This document shows, piece after piece, positions 1-8,253 of a stretch of 64,000 nt of DNA. The notes beneath the pieces were generated by a model. It ran no database searches and was not told where the DNA came from. It saw only the letters and a program-made list of their open reading frames with translations. A program made the position numbers and the translations under genes. Origin of the DNA: Rhodobacter sp. 24-YEA-8. Lineage in GTDB: Bacteria > Pseudomonadota > Alphaproteobacteria > Rhodobacterales > Rhodobacteraceae. The stretch is from contig NZ_FNSK01000001.1 of assembly GCF_900105075.1 (NCBI RefSeq), forward strand, positions 1,997,001 to 2,061,000, in the 5' to 3' direction. The first letter of the stretch is position 1. Every line of letters begins with the position of its first letter.

Positions 1-483
1 ATGGCGACCATTGAGCGCCGCAACAGCTTTGCCGTGCCTGTTGCTCTAACCAGATGCGGGCGTTTACGCAGAAAAAGCGCCACGTGATCCCGCCGCCGGT
101 GATGCGCGACCAGACGGCAAGCGACAGGCGCAAAATGGCTTTCGGATCGCAGTCTTGCCGCACTGTCGCGAAGCGGTTCCACTGGCAGTCGAAGGACGCT
201 TCTACCCGCCAGGATGCGCAATTCTTCCGCAGTGCATCGCCACCCGACATATCCCGAACAGCCCTGATGCCGACAGGCCGCGCCGGTGATCGTCCCATAT
301 TGCGAAGCAGACAGCTCAGTCAGTGTAATGATTTCGACGTCAGACACCTGAGGCCAGACCCGTGCCACGGGCGCGGAAACCGAAACGGTTTCCGGCACGA
401 TTTCTTTGAAGAAATCGTGAGGCGCGCGATACTGGCGGGGGTAGTTCGGCTCTGATAGGCTGCGGGTCGCGCGAAAGACGCCC
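1..483. other. Left-edge region without a recognisable gene
   Basis: No reading frame here looks like a protein I know. The longest open frame (54-455, plus strand) has an arginine-rich composition with no domain pattern. The only clear structure is a pair of adjacent hairpins at 375-419, listed separately. The region may be the intergenic tail of a gene lying left of the window. Confidence 0.5.
375..419. repeat. Dispersed double-hairpin element, copy 1
   Basis: Two hairpins lie back to back. The first is GGAAACCG-AAA-CGGTTTCC (375-393) and the second is CACGATTTCTT-TG-AAGAAATCGTG (396-419, 11-bp arms). The inverse complement of the element at 8204-8248 has the same layout and shares the CCGGCACGA junction and the CTTTGAAG core, but its stem bases differ in a paired way. 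This suggests a structured intergenic repeat family rather than one gene's terminator. Confidence 0.7.
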
Positions 484-498
484 GTGAAGGAGCAGCAG

Positions 499-1281
499 TT
501 GACCCAATTCCTTACCTCGCCCCAGGGCCGCAGGCTCGCCTTTTCCCAATCGACCGGAAGCGGCCCGACTGTGGTATTCCTCGGCGGGTTCAAATCCGAC
601 ATGCAGGGATCAAAGGCCCTGTTCCTGGAGGCCTGGGCACGCGACCAGGGCCATGCCTTCCTGCGGCTCGACTATTCCGGTCATGGGCAATCCTCGGGTG
701 ATTTCGAGGCGGGCTGCATCGGCGACTGGGCCATGGATGCGCGCGCGGTGATCGGGGCCCGGACGGAAGGCCCGCTGATCCTTGTCGGCTCGTCCATGGG
801 CGGGTGGATCTCGCTCCTTCTTGCCCGTGCGATGCCGGAACGGATCGCGGGCCTTGTCGGCATCGCGGCCGCCCCGGATTTCACCGCCCGCACCTGGGCG
901 GAAGCGCTGACTGACGCCCAACGTGATCAGGTCACCGCCGAGGGCAGGATCGAGATCGCCTCGGATTACGCCGATCACCCCTATATCTTTACCCGCAGGC
1001 TGTTTGAGGATGGTGCACAGAACCTGGTGCTGGAGCACCCGCTGCCGCTCCCCTTCCCGGTGCGGCTCCTGCAGGGTACTGCGGATACTGATGTGCCGCC
1101 TTCGGTCGCGCTGAAGCTCCTTGCGCATGCCGATTGTCCGGATCTGCAGCTTTCTCTGGTGAAGGGCGCGGATCACCGTTTTTCGACCCCGGACTGCCTG
1201 GCGCAGATCGCGGCCAGCGTGAGCGAAGTCATCGCGCGCGCAGCCGGGCCGCAGGCAGCACAGGACAGGGCCGCGCGGTGA
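499..1281 (+). CDS. Alpha/beta hydrolase family protein
   Basis: A soluble alpha/beta hydrolase of about 260 residues; the substrate is not evident. The nucleophile elbow is VGSSMGG (Ser about residue 99 from this start). The likely acid lies in the GTADTDVPP segment and the catalytic histidine in KGADHRFS near the C-terminus, in the usual order. The frame is open from a GTG at 484, but AAGGAG (487-492) sits six bases before a TTG at 499, so 499 is preferred; GTG 484 has no visible ribosome site. The stop overlaps the GTG start of the next hydrolase (GTGA), so the two are probably co-translated. I see no signal peptide. It could be an esterase or acylhydrolase; its position before the PHA genes does not prove a role in PHA metabolism. 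Confidence 0.85.
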   Translation: MTQFLTSPQGRRLAFSQSTGSGPTVVFLGGFKSDMQGSKALFLEAWARDQGHAFLRLDYSGHGQSSGDFEAGCIGDWAMDARAVIGARTEGPLILVGSSMGGWISLLLARAMPERIAGLVGIAAAPDFTARTWAEALTDAQRDQVTAEGRIEIASDYADHPYIFTRRLFEDGAQNLVLEHPLPLPFPVRLLQGTADTDVPPSVALKLLAHADCPDLQLSLVKGADHRFSTPDCLAQIAASVSEVIARAAGPQAAQDRAAR

Positions 1282-2279
1282 TACACCGCCTTTTCACCGC
1301 TTTGCCGGTGCCCGCACGGCTTGTCGCCGTATTGCTGATCGCCATGGCGCTGATCGCCGCGCTCTGGGTTTTCGCCCCCCGCGAAAGGGTCGGGCGCGAC
1401 ATCAGTTTTACCCCTGCGGTCCTGGGCGATGATCCCGAGGTCTGGCTCCAGGTGAGCGAACAGCAATATGCCGATATCCGCCCGGGCGCCGCGAAGCGCA
1501 TTCTCTGGGCCGGTGAGAAAGGCCGCAAAACGCCGCTTGCCATCGTCTATGTGCATGGTTTCACCGCCTCGGCCGAGGAAATCCGCCCGGTGCCGGATGA
1601 GGTCGCCCGCGCGCTTGGCGCCAATCTCTATTACACGCGGCTGGCCGGCCAGGGGCGCGCGCCTGAGGCCATGGCCGGGGTCGAAGCCGGTGCCTGGATT
1701 GAAGACATGGCCGAGGCTATGGCGATCGGGCGCATGCTGGGCGACCGGGTGATCGTGATGGGCACCTCGATGGGGGGCGCGCTGACCGCATTGGCAGCGA
1801 CCGACCCGCAGCTTTCCGAAGCCATGGCCGGGGTGGTGCTGATCTCGCCCGCCTTCGCATTGCACAATCCGGCAAACTGGATGATCGACGCGCCCTTCCC
1901 CCGGCTCTGGACACCTTTGGTTCTGGGGGCGACCCAATCCACAGCACCGGTCAACAGCGGGCATGAGAAATTCTGGGCGACCCGCTGGCCGACCGCCGCG
2001 CTCTACCCCCTGGGCGCCCTGATGCGCGAGGCGCGCGCGGCCGATTTCACCGCTGCGATGATGCCGCTTCTGGTGCTTTACGCGCCCGCAGATCAGGTGA
2101 TCGATCCCGCCGCCATCGCGCCGGTCATTGCGACCTGGGGCGGATCGGTCGCGGTGAACGAGCGCCGGATGCAGGCCGGCGATGACCCCTATGCCCATGT
2201 TATCGCGGGAGATATCTTCTCACCGGGGCAAAGCGAGGCCGTGGCAGAGCTGATCGTGATCTGGGCGCGCGGGCTCTGA
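1278..2279 (+). CDS. Membrane-anchored alpha/beta hydrolase
   Basis: A 333-residue alpha/beta hydrolase with an N-terminal hydrophobic segment (about residues 12-30, rich in A, V, L, I and followed by a proline- and arginine-containing turn). This is probably a membrane anchor or uncleaved signal. The core contains VYVHGF (oxyanion region), the nucleophile elbow GTSMGG, an acid in YAPADQVIDP, and a likely catalytic His in DPYAHVIAGD. The GTG start overlaps the stop of the preceding hydrolase by four bases, which argues for translational coupling. A longer open frame starts at 1134 but would run deep into the upstream gene. The substrate is unknown; carboxylesterase or lysophospholipase-like activity is plausible. 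Confidence 0.85.
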   Translation: MIHRLFTALPVPARLVAVLLIAMALIAALWVFAPRERVGRDISFTPAVLGDDPEVWLQVSEQQYADIRPGAAKRILWAGEKGRKTPLAIVYVHGFTASAEEIRPVPDEVARALGANLYYTRLAGQGRAPEAMAGVEAGAWIEDMAEAMAIGRMLGDRVIVMGTSMGGALTALAATDPQLSEAMAGVVLISPAFALHNPANWMIDAPFPRLWTPLVLGATQSTAPVNSGHEKFWATRWPTAALYPLGALMREARAADFTAAMMPLLVLYAPADQVIDPAAIAPVIATWGGSVAVNERRMQAGDDPYAHVIAGDIFSPGQSEAVAELIVIWARGL

Positions 2280-2306
2280 CCCCGCCTGCCCGCCGCCATG
2301 AAAGCA

Positions 2307-2330
2307 AAAGGCCCCCGTCGGGGGCCCTTT
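2307..2330. terminator. Bidirectional terminator between hydrolase and phaZ
   Basis: The stem GGCCCCC-GTC-GGGGGCC is flanked by A-rich sequence on one side and T-rich on the other. It lies between two convergent genes and can serve both strands. Confidence 0.8.
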
Positions 2331-2367
2331 GCCATATATCTCGCATGATCTGTAGCTGGCCCGGGGC

Positions 2368-3678
2368 TCAGCCCGCCAGATCGGCCGGATTGTCCCGGAC
2401 GCTGGCCAGCCGGATCGGCGTCACGGTTCTGGCCCGTTTGCGTTCCGGCTTCGGGGCGGCCGCATTGGCATCGATGAAATCCAGCACCAGCGGACGGATG
2501 TTCAGCCGCCAGGATTTGCCGGCGAAGATACCATAATGACCGGCGCCGGGCTCCAGATGCTGCGCTTTTTTCTCAGGCGGCAGGCCTGTCAGCAGATCGA
2601 GCGCCGCAAGGCATTGGCCGGGCGCGGAAATATCGTCATTCTCACCTTCAACGATCTTCACCGCCACACGGGTGATGGCCCCGATATCGACATGCCTGCC
2701 CTTCACGGTAAAGGCGTTGCGCGCAATCTCGCGGTTCTTGAAGATCCGCTCGACGGTCGAGAGGTAGAACTCTGCGGTCATGTCCATCACCGCGAGATAT
2801 TCGTCATAAAAGCGGTTATGCCCGTCCTGGTCCGAAGCCTCGCCCCGCGCCTCGCGCATGATCTGGTCGGAAAACGCCTTGCTGTGGCGTTCCCCGTTCA
2901 TCGAGATAAAGCCCGCCAGCTGCAACAGCCCCGGATAGACCAGCCGCCCCGCGCCCTTATACTTAAAGCCGACGCGCTGGATCATCATATGTTCCAGCTG
3001 GCCCATGGTGACGCGGTTGCCGAAATCGGTCACTTCGGTCGGCGCCGCATCGGGATCGACCGGCCCGCCCATCAGCGTCAGCGAACGTGGCTGCGCATCG
3101 GGATCTTCCTGCGCGAGCCAGGCGGTGGCCGCAAGCACCAGAGGCACCGGCTGACAGACCGCAACGACATGGGTGTCCGGCCCCAGCTCTTTCAGGAATT
3201 CCGCGATATAAAGCGTGTAATCCTCGACATCGAAAGTGCCCGCTGACACCGGAATGTCACGCGCATTATGCCAGTCTGTGACCCAGACATCTGCATCCGG
3301 CAAAAGTGACGCAACCGTAGACCGCATCAGGGTGGCATAATGGCCCGACATCGGCGCAACGATCAGGATACGGCGCGCCATCGGATCGCGGCGCCGCACC
3401 GAGAACTGCAACAGATTGCCAAAGGGCCGTTCCAGCACGATTTTCTCGTCAACCAGGTGATCCTGGCCCTCTGGCCCGACCACGGTACGGATGCCCCAGT
3501 CGGGCTTGGCCACCATCCGCGCAAAGCTGCGCTCGGTCACTTTGCCCCAGGCCGCCATCATCGGAAGCATCGGATTCATCGAAAGCGCGAAGACCGGATA
3601 GCTCGCAAGCGCCTGCATGGACGCGCCCAGCCACTCATTTGTGTTACGGGCGCTTTCCATCACGTCATAGGTGGCCAT
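2368..3678 (-). CDS. phaZ: Intracellular polyhydroxyalkanoate depolymerase
   Basis: A 436-residue protein of the intracellular PHB depolymerase family (PhaZ), which hydrolyses native PHA granules to 3-hydroxyacid monomers and oligomers. The N-terminus (MATYDVMESA, with NEWLGASMQALASYP) and the core HVVAVCQPVPL carry the family's cysteine nucleophile (Cys about 175, replacing the serine of a lipase box). A C-terminal GAGHYGIFAGKSWR supplies the likely catalytic histidine. The frame is open far upstream to 4236, but that extension runs antisense into phaC and is not credible; ATG 3678 gives the usual family length. The gene is divergent from phaC across a 168-bp shared control region, so synthesis and breakdown may be co-regulated. 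Confidence 0.95.
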   Translation of the reverse strand: MATYDVMESARNTNEWLGASMQALASYPVFALSMNPMLPMMAAWGKVTERSFARMVAKPDWGIRTVVGPEGQDHLVDEKIVLERPFGNLLQFSVRRRDPMARRILIVAPMSGHYATLMRSTVASLLPDADVWVTDWHNARDIPVSAGTFDVEDYTLYIAEFLKELGPDTHVVAVCQPVPLVLAATAWLAQEDPDAQPRSLTLMGGPVDPDAAPTEVTDFGNRVTMGQLEHMMIQRVGFKYKGAGRLVYPGLLQLAGFISMNGERHSKAFSDQIMREARGEASDQDGHNRFYDEYLAVMDMTAEFYLSTVERIFKNREIARNAFTVKGRHVDIGAITRVAVKIVEGENDDISAPGQCLAALDLLTGLPPEKKAQHLEPGAGHYGIFAGKSWRLNIRPLVLDFIDANAAAPKPERKRARTVTPIRLASVRDNPADLAG

Positions 3679-3811
3679 ATACTTCACGTCACGTCTCCAT
3701 ACCCGCCGGGATTTGCCCGGCCTGCGACCGGAGAACTCCCGTACCTGCGCCCTCATGTGCGACTGGTCCGGGCCCTCATGGTCAAGGCGGGGCGGGGCTG
3801 GAGTCGTTATG

Positions 3812-3822
3812 CTGCGCAGCAG
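3812..3822. promoter_or_regulatory. Putative PhaR operator before phaC
   Basis: The sequence CTGC-GCA-GCAG is an exact CTGC-N3-GCAG dyad, 24 bases before the phaC start and 133 bases before the phaZ start. The same dyad occurs twice at phaP (5908 and 5935). Sites of this form are reported for the PHA-sensing repressor PhaR in Paracoccus and Rhodobacter, and a phaR gene lies at 6651. A ribosome site (AGGGGGGAA) lies between the operator and the phaC ATG. Confidence 0.7.
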
Positions 3823-3846
3823 CAAAGTTAGGGGGGAATTTTTTGT

Positions 3847-5658
3847 ATGACAACTACCGAAAGAAAAGAAGAAACGGATAGTGTCGCACGGATGGAACGG
3901 CTGAATGCCAATCTTGCCCGTATCGAAGAGCTGACGCAGCGCCTCACCGCCGCCATTTCCGCCCGGCGCAGCCATGATGCCGCCCTCGATGGTCCCGCCT
4001 CGGATGTCTATCTCAAAGCCGCCGCTTCCTGGGTTGCGGGCATGATGCGCGACCCAGGCCGCATGCTGGAACAACAGATCGGCTATTGGGGCAAGACCCT
4101 GAAACATTATGTCGAAGCAAATCAGGTGCTTGCCAAAGGCGAATTCAAAGCCCCCTCTGATCCCTTCCCGAAAGACCGCCGCTTTGCCAACCCGCTCTGG
4201 GAGACCCATCCCTTCTTCAACTACCTCAAGCAGCAATATCAGCTGAATTCAGAGGCGATGACCGGCGCGGTCGGCCAGATGGAGACGCTCTCGCCCGAGG
4301 ATAAAAAGCGGGTCGATTATTTCACGAAACAGATTGTTGACATGTTCTCGCCGACGAATTTCCTCGGCACCAATCCCGATGCGCTGGAACGCGCGGTCGA
4401 GACCGATGGCGAAAGCCTTGTCCAGGGGCTTGAGAACCTCGTCCGTGACATAGAGGCCAACAGCGGCGAGCTGATGGTGACGCTCGCTGATAAGGAGGCC
4501 TTTACCGTTGGCGGCAATATCGCGACGTCTGAGGGCGCGGTCGTCTATCGCAACCGGATGTTCGAGCTGATCCAGTACACGCCGACAACCGATAAAGTTC
4601 ACAAGACGCCGCTGCTGATCTTTCCGCCGTGGATCAATAAATTCTACATCATGGATCTGAAGCCGCAAAACTCGCTGATCCGCTGGATCGTCGATCAGGG
4701 TTTCACGCTGTTTGTCGTGTCCTGGGTGAACCCGGATGCGTCTTATGCCGATGTCAGCCTCGACGACTATATCCGCGACGGCTATCTGCGCGCGATGGCC
4801 GAGGTGCGGCGCATCACCGGCGAAAAGCAGATCAATGTCACCGGCTATTGCATCGCCGGCACCACGCTGGCGCTGACGCTTGCGCATCTGCAAAAGGCCG
4901 GCGACAAGACGGTCAAGACCGCGACCTTCTTCACCACCCTCACCGACTTTTCGGATCCGGGCGAGGTGGGGGTCTTTCTCGACAATGATTTCGTCGACGG
5001 GATCGAGCGGCAAACGGCCCAGGACGGGATCCTGTCGAGCCTGTTCATGCAGCGCACCTTCAGCTTCCTGCGTTCGAATGACCTGATCTACACGCCGGCG
5101 ATCAAAAGCTACATGATGGGCGAGGCACCGCCGGCCTTTGACCTGCTTTACTGGAATGGTGACGCCACCAATCTGCCGGCGCGGATGGCGGTCGAATATC
5201 TGCGTGGATTGTGCCAGCAGGACGGGTTCGCAAAGGGCGAGTTCCCCGTTTTCGGCGAGCCGGTGAACCTGGGCCAGGTTCAGGTGCCACTTTGTGCGAT
5301 CGCCTGCGAGACCGATCACATCGCACATTGGAAGGGCAGCTTCAACGGCATCAAACAGATGGGGTCAAAGGACAAAACCTTCATCCTGTCGGAATCCGGT
5401 CACATCGCCGGGATCATCAATCCGCCCTCCAAGGGGAAATACGGCCACTGGACCAGCGCGGCCCAACCCGGGGGAACACCCGAGGCCTGGCTCGCAGGTG
5501 CAGAAAAGACGCCGGGCAGCTGGTGGCCCCGCTGGGGCGCCTGGCTCGCCGCCTCTTCCGGTGCGATGGTGAAGGCCCGCGCGCCTGGCGGGCCGGAAAA
5601 CCCGGTTCTTTGCCCGGCACCCGGAACCTATGTGAAACCGGCCGCGGCTCAGAACTGA
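3847..5658 (+). CDS. phaC: Class I polyhydroxyalkanoate synthase
   Basis: A 603-residue class I PHA synthase, which polymerises (R)-3-hydroxyacyl-CoA at the granule surface. The N-terminal domain (about 1-230) contains the family block PLWETHPFFNYLKQQY. The catalytic alpha/beta-hydrolase domain carries the PHA-synthase box GYCIAG with Cys about 335, the LLIFPPWINKFYIMDL block, a conserved Asp in the ACETDHIAHW region and a His in SESGHIAGIINPP. The length is normal for class I enzymes (about 590-600). ATG 3847 follows a G-rich ribosome site. It is divergent from phaZ and followed by a strong hairpin at 5697, so it is probably transcribed alone under the CTGC-N3-GCAG site. Confidence 0.97.
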   Translation: MTTTERKEETDSVARMERLNANLARIEELTQRLTAAISARRSHDAALDGPASDVYLKAAASWVAGMMRDPGRMLEQQIGYWGKTLKHYVEANQVLAKGEFKAPSDPFPKDRRFANPLWETHPFFNYLKQQYQLNSEAMTGAVGQMETLSPEDKKRVDYFTKQIVDMFSPTNFLGTNPDALERAVETDGESLVQGLENLVRDIEANSGELMVTLADKEAFTVGGNIATSEGAVVYRNRMFELIQYTPTTDKVHKTPLLIFPPWINKFYIMDLKPQNSLIRWIVDQGFTLFVVSWVNPDASYADVSLDDYIRDGYLRAMAEVRRITGEKQINVTGYCIAGTTLALTLAHLQKAGDKTVKTATFFTTLTDFSDPGEVGVFLDNDFVDGIERQTAQDGILSSLFMQRTFSFLRSNDLIYTPAIKSYMMGEAPPAFDLLYWNGDATNLPARMAVEYLRGLCQQDGFAKGEFPVFGEPVNLGQVQVPLCAIACETDHIAHWKGSFNGIKQMGSKDKTFILSESGHIAGIINPPSKGKYGHWTSAAQPGGTPEAWLAGAEKTPGSWWPRWGAWLAASSGAMVKARAPGGPENPVLCPAPGTYVKPAAAQN

Positions 5659-5696
5659 GCCCCGGATGCATCTGGTTATGCCCCTTGGGCGATTCG

Positions 5697-5722
5697 AAAA
5701 AGCCAGGTTTTCCTGGCTTTTC
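5697..5722 (+). terminator. Terminator of phaC
   Basis: The hairpin is AAAAGCCAGG-TTTT-CCTGGCTTTT, starting about 40 bases after the phaC stop, with T-rich 3' sequence. Nothing else gene-like was seen between 5723 and the phaP promoter. Confidence 0.85.
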
Positions 5723-5907
5723 CTGTGTCACCCCGCCAGAAATGAGCGATCTCCCGCTACGTCACCCTTGCTTCTGCCGAAGCCCCGATCCGCCTCAAAG
5801 GCGCACCGGAAAGCAGGGCAGATAAAAATAGCGTTGAATCACAATTGCCTGCGAGAAAGGCGTCGTGGCAGCCTTTGTCACTGCCCTGTGACCCGGCCAT
5901 GTTAATG

Positions 5908-5955
5908 CTGCATTGCAGAATAATCCTTGAAATGCTGCGCTGCAGCATGTATATA
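5908..5955 (+). promoter_or_regulatory. phaP promoter with two PhaR-type operators
   Basis: A near-consensus sigma-70 promoter is visible: TTGAAA (5927-5932), a 17-base spacer, and TATATA (5950-5955). One operator, CTGC-GCT-GCAG (5935-5945), lies entirely inside the spacer. A second, CTGC-ATT-GCAG (5908-5918), is centred 27 bases upstream of it. Occupancy of the spacer site should block RNA polymerase, matching the known role of PhaR as a repressor of phasin genes that is released by nascent PHA. The ribosome site GGAGA lies at 6001-6005. Confidence 0.8.
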
Positions 5956-6011
5956 GTCCTTCAGGAAACGGGCTGACCCGCTGCAACCGCCCGATATACA
6001 GGAGAATTGCA

Positions 6012-6461
6012 ATGACCAAGACCACCGACTTCACCAAAGTGTTCCAGGACGTCCTGGCTTCTTTCCCGGTTGACGCTTCGGCTTTCCAGAACGCATTCAA
6101 AACCCAGGCCGCTTTCGGCGAGAAATTCTCGAAAGTCGCTCTCGAAGCCGCCGAGAAATCGACCGAACTGTCGGCCGTCTGGGCCAAAGAGACCTTCTCG
6201 CGTCTCTCGGACATCACCAAAGCCAAGACCGATCCGGCTGACTACACCAAAGCTGTGACCGATTTCGCCTCGAAAGCTGCCGAAGCTGCTGCCGAAAACA
6301 TGGCTGCCTTCGCTGAAATCGCGAAAAAAGTCCAGGTCGAAACCGTCGAGCTGCTGCTGGCCGCCGGCAAGGAAGCCCAGGACGACGCATCTGCCGCTGT
6401 GAAAAAAGCCGCTGCCGACGTGCAGTCGGTTGCCAAAAAAGCCACCGCTGCCGCGAAGTAA
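6012..6461 (+). CDS. phaP: Phasin, PHA granule-associated protein
   Basis: A 149-residue phasin. It is almost entirely helical, with heptad-like repeats of A, E, K, F and V, no signal peptide, and an Ala/Lys-rich C-terminal tail (VKKAAADVQSVAKKATAAAK), as in alphaproteobacterial phasins. Phasins coat PHA granules in the cytoplasm and set their size and number. Codon choice looks optimised (repeated GCT/GCC, AAA/AAG, GAA), as expected for a very abundant protein. A good ribosome site (GGAGA) and a strong promoter with two PhaR-type operators precede it, and a strong terminator separates it from phaR, which makes it a single-gene transcript. Confidence 0.95.
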   Translation: MTKTTDFTKVFQDVLASFPVDASAFQNAFKTQAAFGEKFSKVALEAAEKSTELSAVWAKETFSRLSDITKAKTDPADYTKAVTDFASKAAEAAAENMAAFAEIAKKVQVETVELLLAAGKEAQDDASAAVKKAAADVQSVAKKATAAAK

Positions 6462-6527
6462 TCGCAGCCTCGAAACAGTCCCCGGCCGGCGCGCGCCCTC
6501 CCCGGGTGCCGGTCAGGATCCAGGTTT

Positions 6528-6560
6528 GAGCGGGCTCGGACGAGCCCGCTCTTGCTTTTT
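6528..6560 (+). terminator. Strong terminator of phaP
   Basis: A perfect 11-bp stem, GAGCGGGCTCG-GA-CGAGCCCGCTC, is followed by TTGCTTTTT. Confidence 0.93.
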
Positions 6561-6650
6561 GATCAGACGCGCCGCTAAGCTTCTCTGCAAGCGCAAACGG
6601 AATTGATGCCCTGCAGCGTCGGTCACCGTAAATCCCGGGAGGAGAGCAGA

Positions 6651-7208
6651 ATGTCCGCCACTGACAAGCCATTGCTGATCAAGCGCTATGCCAGCCGTCG
6701 TCTCTATAATACCGAGACCTCGGATTATGTGACGCTGGAGGATATTGCCGGCCTGATCCGCAAGGGGCGCGAGGTGCAGATCATCGACCTGAAAACCGGC
6801 GATGACCTTACGCGGCAATATCTGCTTCAGATCGTGGCGGAACATGAATCCAAGGGCCAGAATGTGCTGCCGGTGAATGTGCTCACCGATCTTGTGCGCA
6901 GCTATACGACCGGCATGCAGGCGGTGATGCCGCAATTCCTTGCAAGCTCGTTTGAAATGCTGCGCAACAGCCAGTCGAAAATGGTCGAGAACCTGTCCAC
7001 TTTCCCAAATCCGATGGCCACGATACCGGGCTTTGATGCGCTCCGGAAACAGCAGGAGGCCTTCCTCAAGACCGTGATGAACGGTATGCCGGGCTGGCCC
7101 GGGGCCACGTCTGCACCGGAAGCCGAGCCGGAAGGGGAAAAGGGGGAAGACCTCGCCGATATCCGCAAGCAGCTGGCCGAATTGCAGGCAAAGCTCTCGA
7201 AACTCTGA
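6651..7208 (+). CDS. phaR: PHA synthesis repressor PhaR
   Basis: A 185-residue PhaR. The N-terminal block LIKRYASRRLYNTETSDYVTLEDIA and the following DLTRQYLLQIVAEHE are the DNA-binding PHB/PHA accumulation regulator domain. The second half (about 80-140) holds the PHA-binding accumulation domain (VLTDLVRSYTTGMQAVMPQFLASSFEML), and the tail is acidic, ending in a short coiled coil (DIRKQLAELQAKLSKL). The family represses phaP and its own gene and releases DNA when it binds nascent PHA. ATG 6651 has GGAGGAG upstream; the earlier ATG at 6603 has none. Three matching operators in the window (3812, 5908, 5935) are its probable targets. Confidence 0.95.
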   Translation: MSATDKPLLIKRYASRRLYNTETSDYVTLEDIAGLIRKGREVQIIDLKTGDDLTRQYLLQIVAEHESKGQNVLPVNVLTDLVRSYTTGMQAVMPQFLASSFEMLRNSQSKMVENLSTFPNPMATIPGFDALRKQQEAFLKTVMNGMPGWPGATSAPEAEPEGEKGEDLADIRKQLAELQAKLSKL

Positions 7209-7232
7209 CCCCAGCCCGCTGCGGAGGCCAAA

Positions 7233-8177
7233 ATGGCGGAAACCGAGGGCCGTGTAACGCTCTGGGGCATCGAGGTGTTCCTCGCCGCCGCCGAGGAAGG
7301 TGCGATTTCCGCAGCCGCGCGGCGGCTCGGGGTCAGCCCGTCGGCGGTCAGCCAGCAGCTGAGCGGGCTTGAAGCTGCGCTTGGCACGGTGCTGCTGGAT
7401 CGCGGCGCGCGGCCGGTGCGGATGACCCCGGCGGGGACGATGTTCCGCCGCCATGCCCAGACCATACTGAATGCAGCCCAGGAGGCGCGGGCGGAACTTG
7501 CGCGATCTGATCTGGCCGGGCTGACGACGCTGCGACTTGGCATGATCGAGGATTTCGAAGCCGATGTGACGCCCCGGCTTTTATCGGCGCTGGCACGCGA
7601 ATTGCCGGGCTGTCGCTTTCTGCTCGAGACCGGGCCATCGCACCGTTTGCTGGAAAAGCTCGACGCACGGGCGTTGGATATCGTGGTGGCAGCGGATCTG
7701 CCCGGCGAAGTGACCTGGGAAGGCGAGCGCGAGCAGCATCCAATCCTGCGCGAGCCGTTTCTGGCAATCCGGCCGAAAAGCGGAGCGGCGGATCTGCCGC
7801 TGATCCAGTATTCCGCCAGGCATCTGATGGGCCGCCAGATCGCGGCGCATCTCTTGCGCGAAGGCCAGCGCCCTGCGGCGCGATTCGAGCTCGACAGCTA
7901 TCACGCGATCCTTGCCATGGTGGCCGGGGGCGAAGGATGGGCCATTCTGCCACCGCTGGCGCTGCATCAGGCGCGGCGCTTCCGCGCCGAGGTCGAAGTC
8001 TCGCCTCTGCCCTTCGCCGCCCTGTCGCGCAGCCTCTCGCTGATGGCCCGCGCGGGCGTCCTGCGCGACATCCCGGCCCTGATCGCGGGCCGGTTGCGGA
8101 TCCTTGTGCGCGAGGAAGTTCATACCCCTGCGCTGAAAGACTGGCCCTGGCTGAAAGACCAGCTCTCGGTCCTGTAA
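7233..8177 (+). CDS. LysR-family transcriptional regulator
   Basis: A 314-residue LysR-type regulator. The N-terminal winged helix-turn-helix (about residues 6-65) reads EVFLAAAEEGAISAAARRLGVSPSAVSQQLSGLEAALGTVLLDRG, the usual LysR signature. Residues from about 90 form the periplasmic-binding-protein-like effector domain. GGAG lies just before the ATG. It begins 24 bases after phaR and may be read through from it, but the target is not obvious: no divergent partner lies next to it, and the downstream DegT gene is convergent. The ligand is unknown. Confidence 0.93.
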   Translation: MAETEGRVTLWGIEVFLAAAEEGAISAAARRLGVSPSAVSQQLSGLEAALGTVLLDRGARPVRMTPAGTMFRRHAQTILNAAQEARAELARSDLAGLTTLRLGMIEDFEADVTPRLLSALARELPGCRFLLETGPSHRLLEKLDARALDIVVAADLPGEVTWEGEREQHPILREPFLAIRPKSGAADLPLIQYSARHLMGRQIAAHLLREGQRPAARFELDSYHAILAMVAGGEGWAILPPLALHQARRFRAEVEVSPLPFAALSRSLSLMARAGVLRDIPALIAGRLRILVREEVHTPALKDWPWLKDQLSVL

Positions 8178-8203
8178 CCCACGGCCCGCCACAGACGCGC
8201 CGA

Positions 8204-8248
8204 ACGAAATCTTCAAAGATTTCGTGCCGGTTCCTTGTAAGGAACCGG
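8204..8248. repeat. Dispersed double-hairpin element, copy 2
   Basis: Two adjacent perfect hairpins: ACGAAATCTT-CA-AAGATTTCGT (8204-8225) and CCGGTTCCTT-GT-AAGGAACCGG (8227-8248). They lie between the convergent lysR and degT genes and may also act as their terminator. In inverse complement the element aligns with 375-419, with matched changes in both arms. Confidence 0.75.
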
Positions 8249-8253
8249 GCGTT

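Noticed and set aside
54..455. A 133-codon open frame at the left edge
   Set aside because: Arginine/serine/proline-rich translation, no ribosome site or domain, and it contains the double-hairpin element.
3679..4236. Upstream extension of the phaZ frame (622 codons in total)
   Set aside because: It would run antisense through the phaC 5' end and exceed the family length; ATG 3678 matches relatives.
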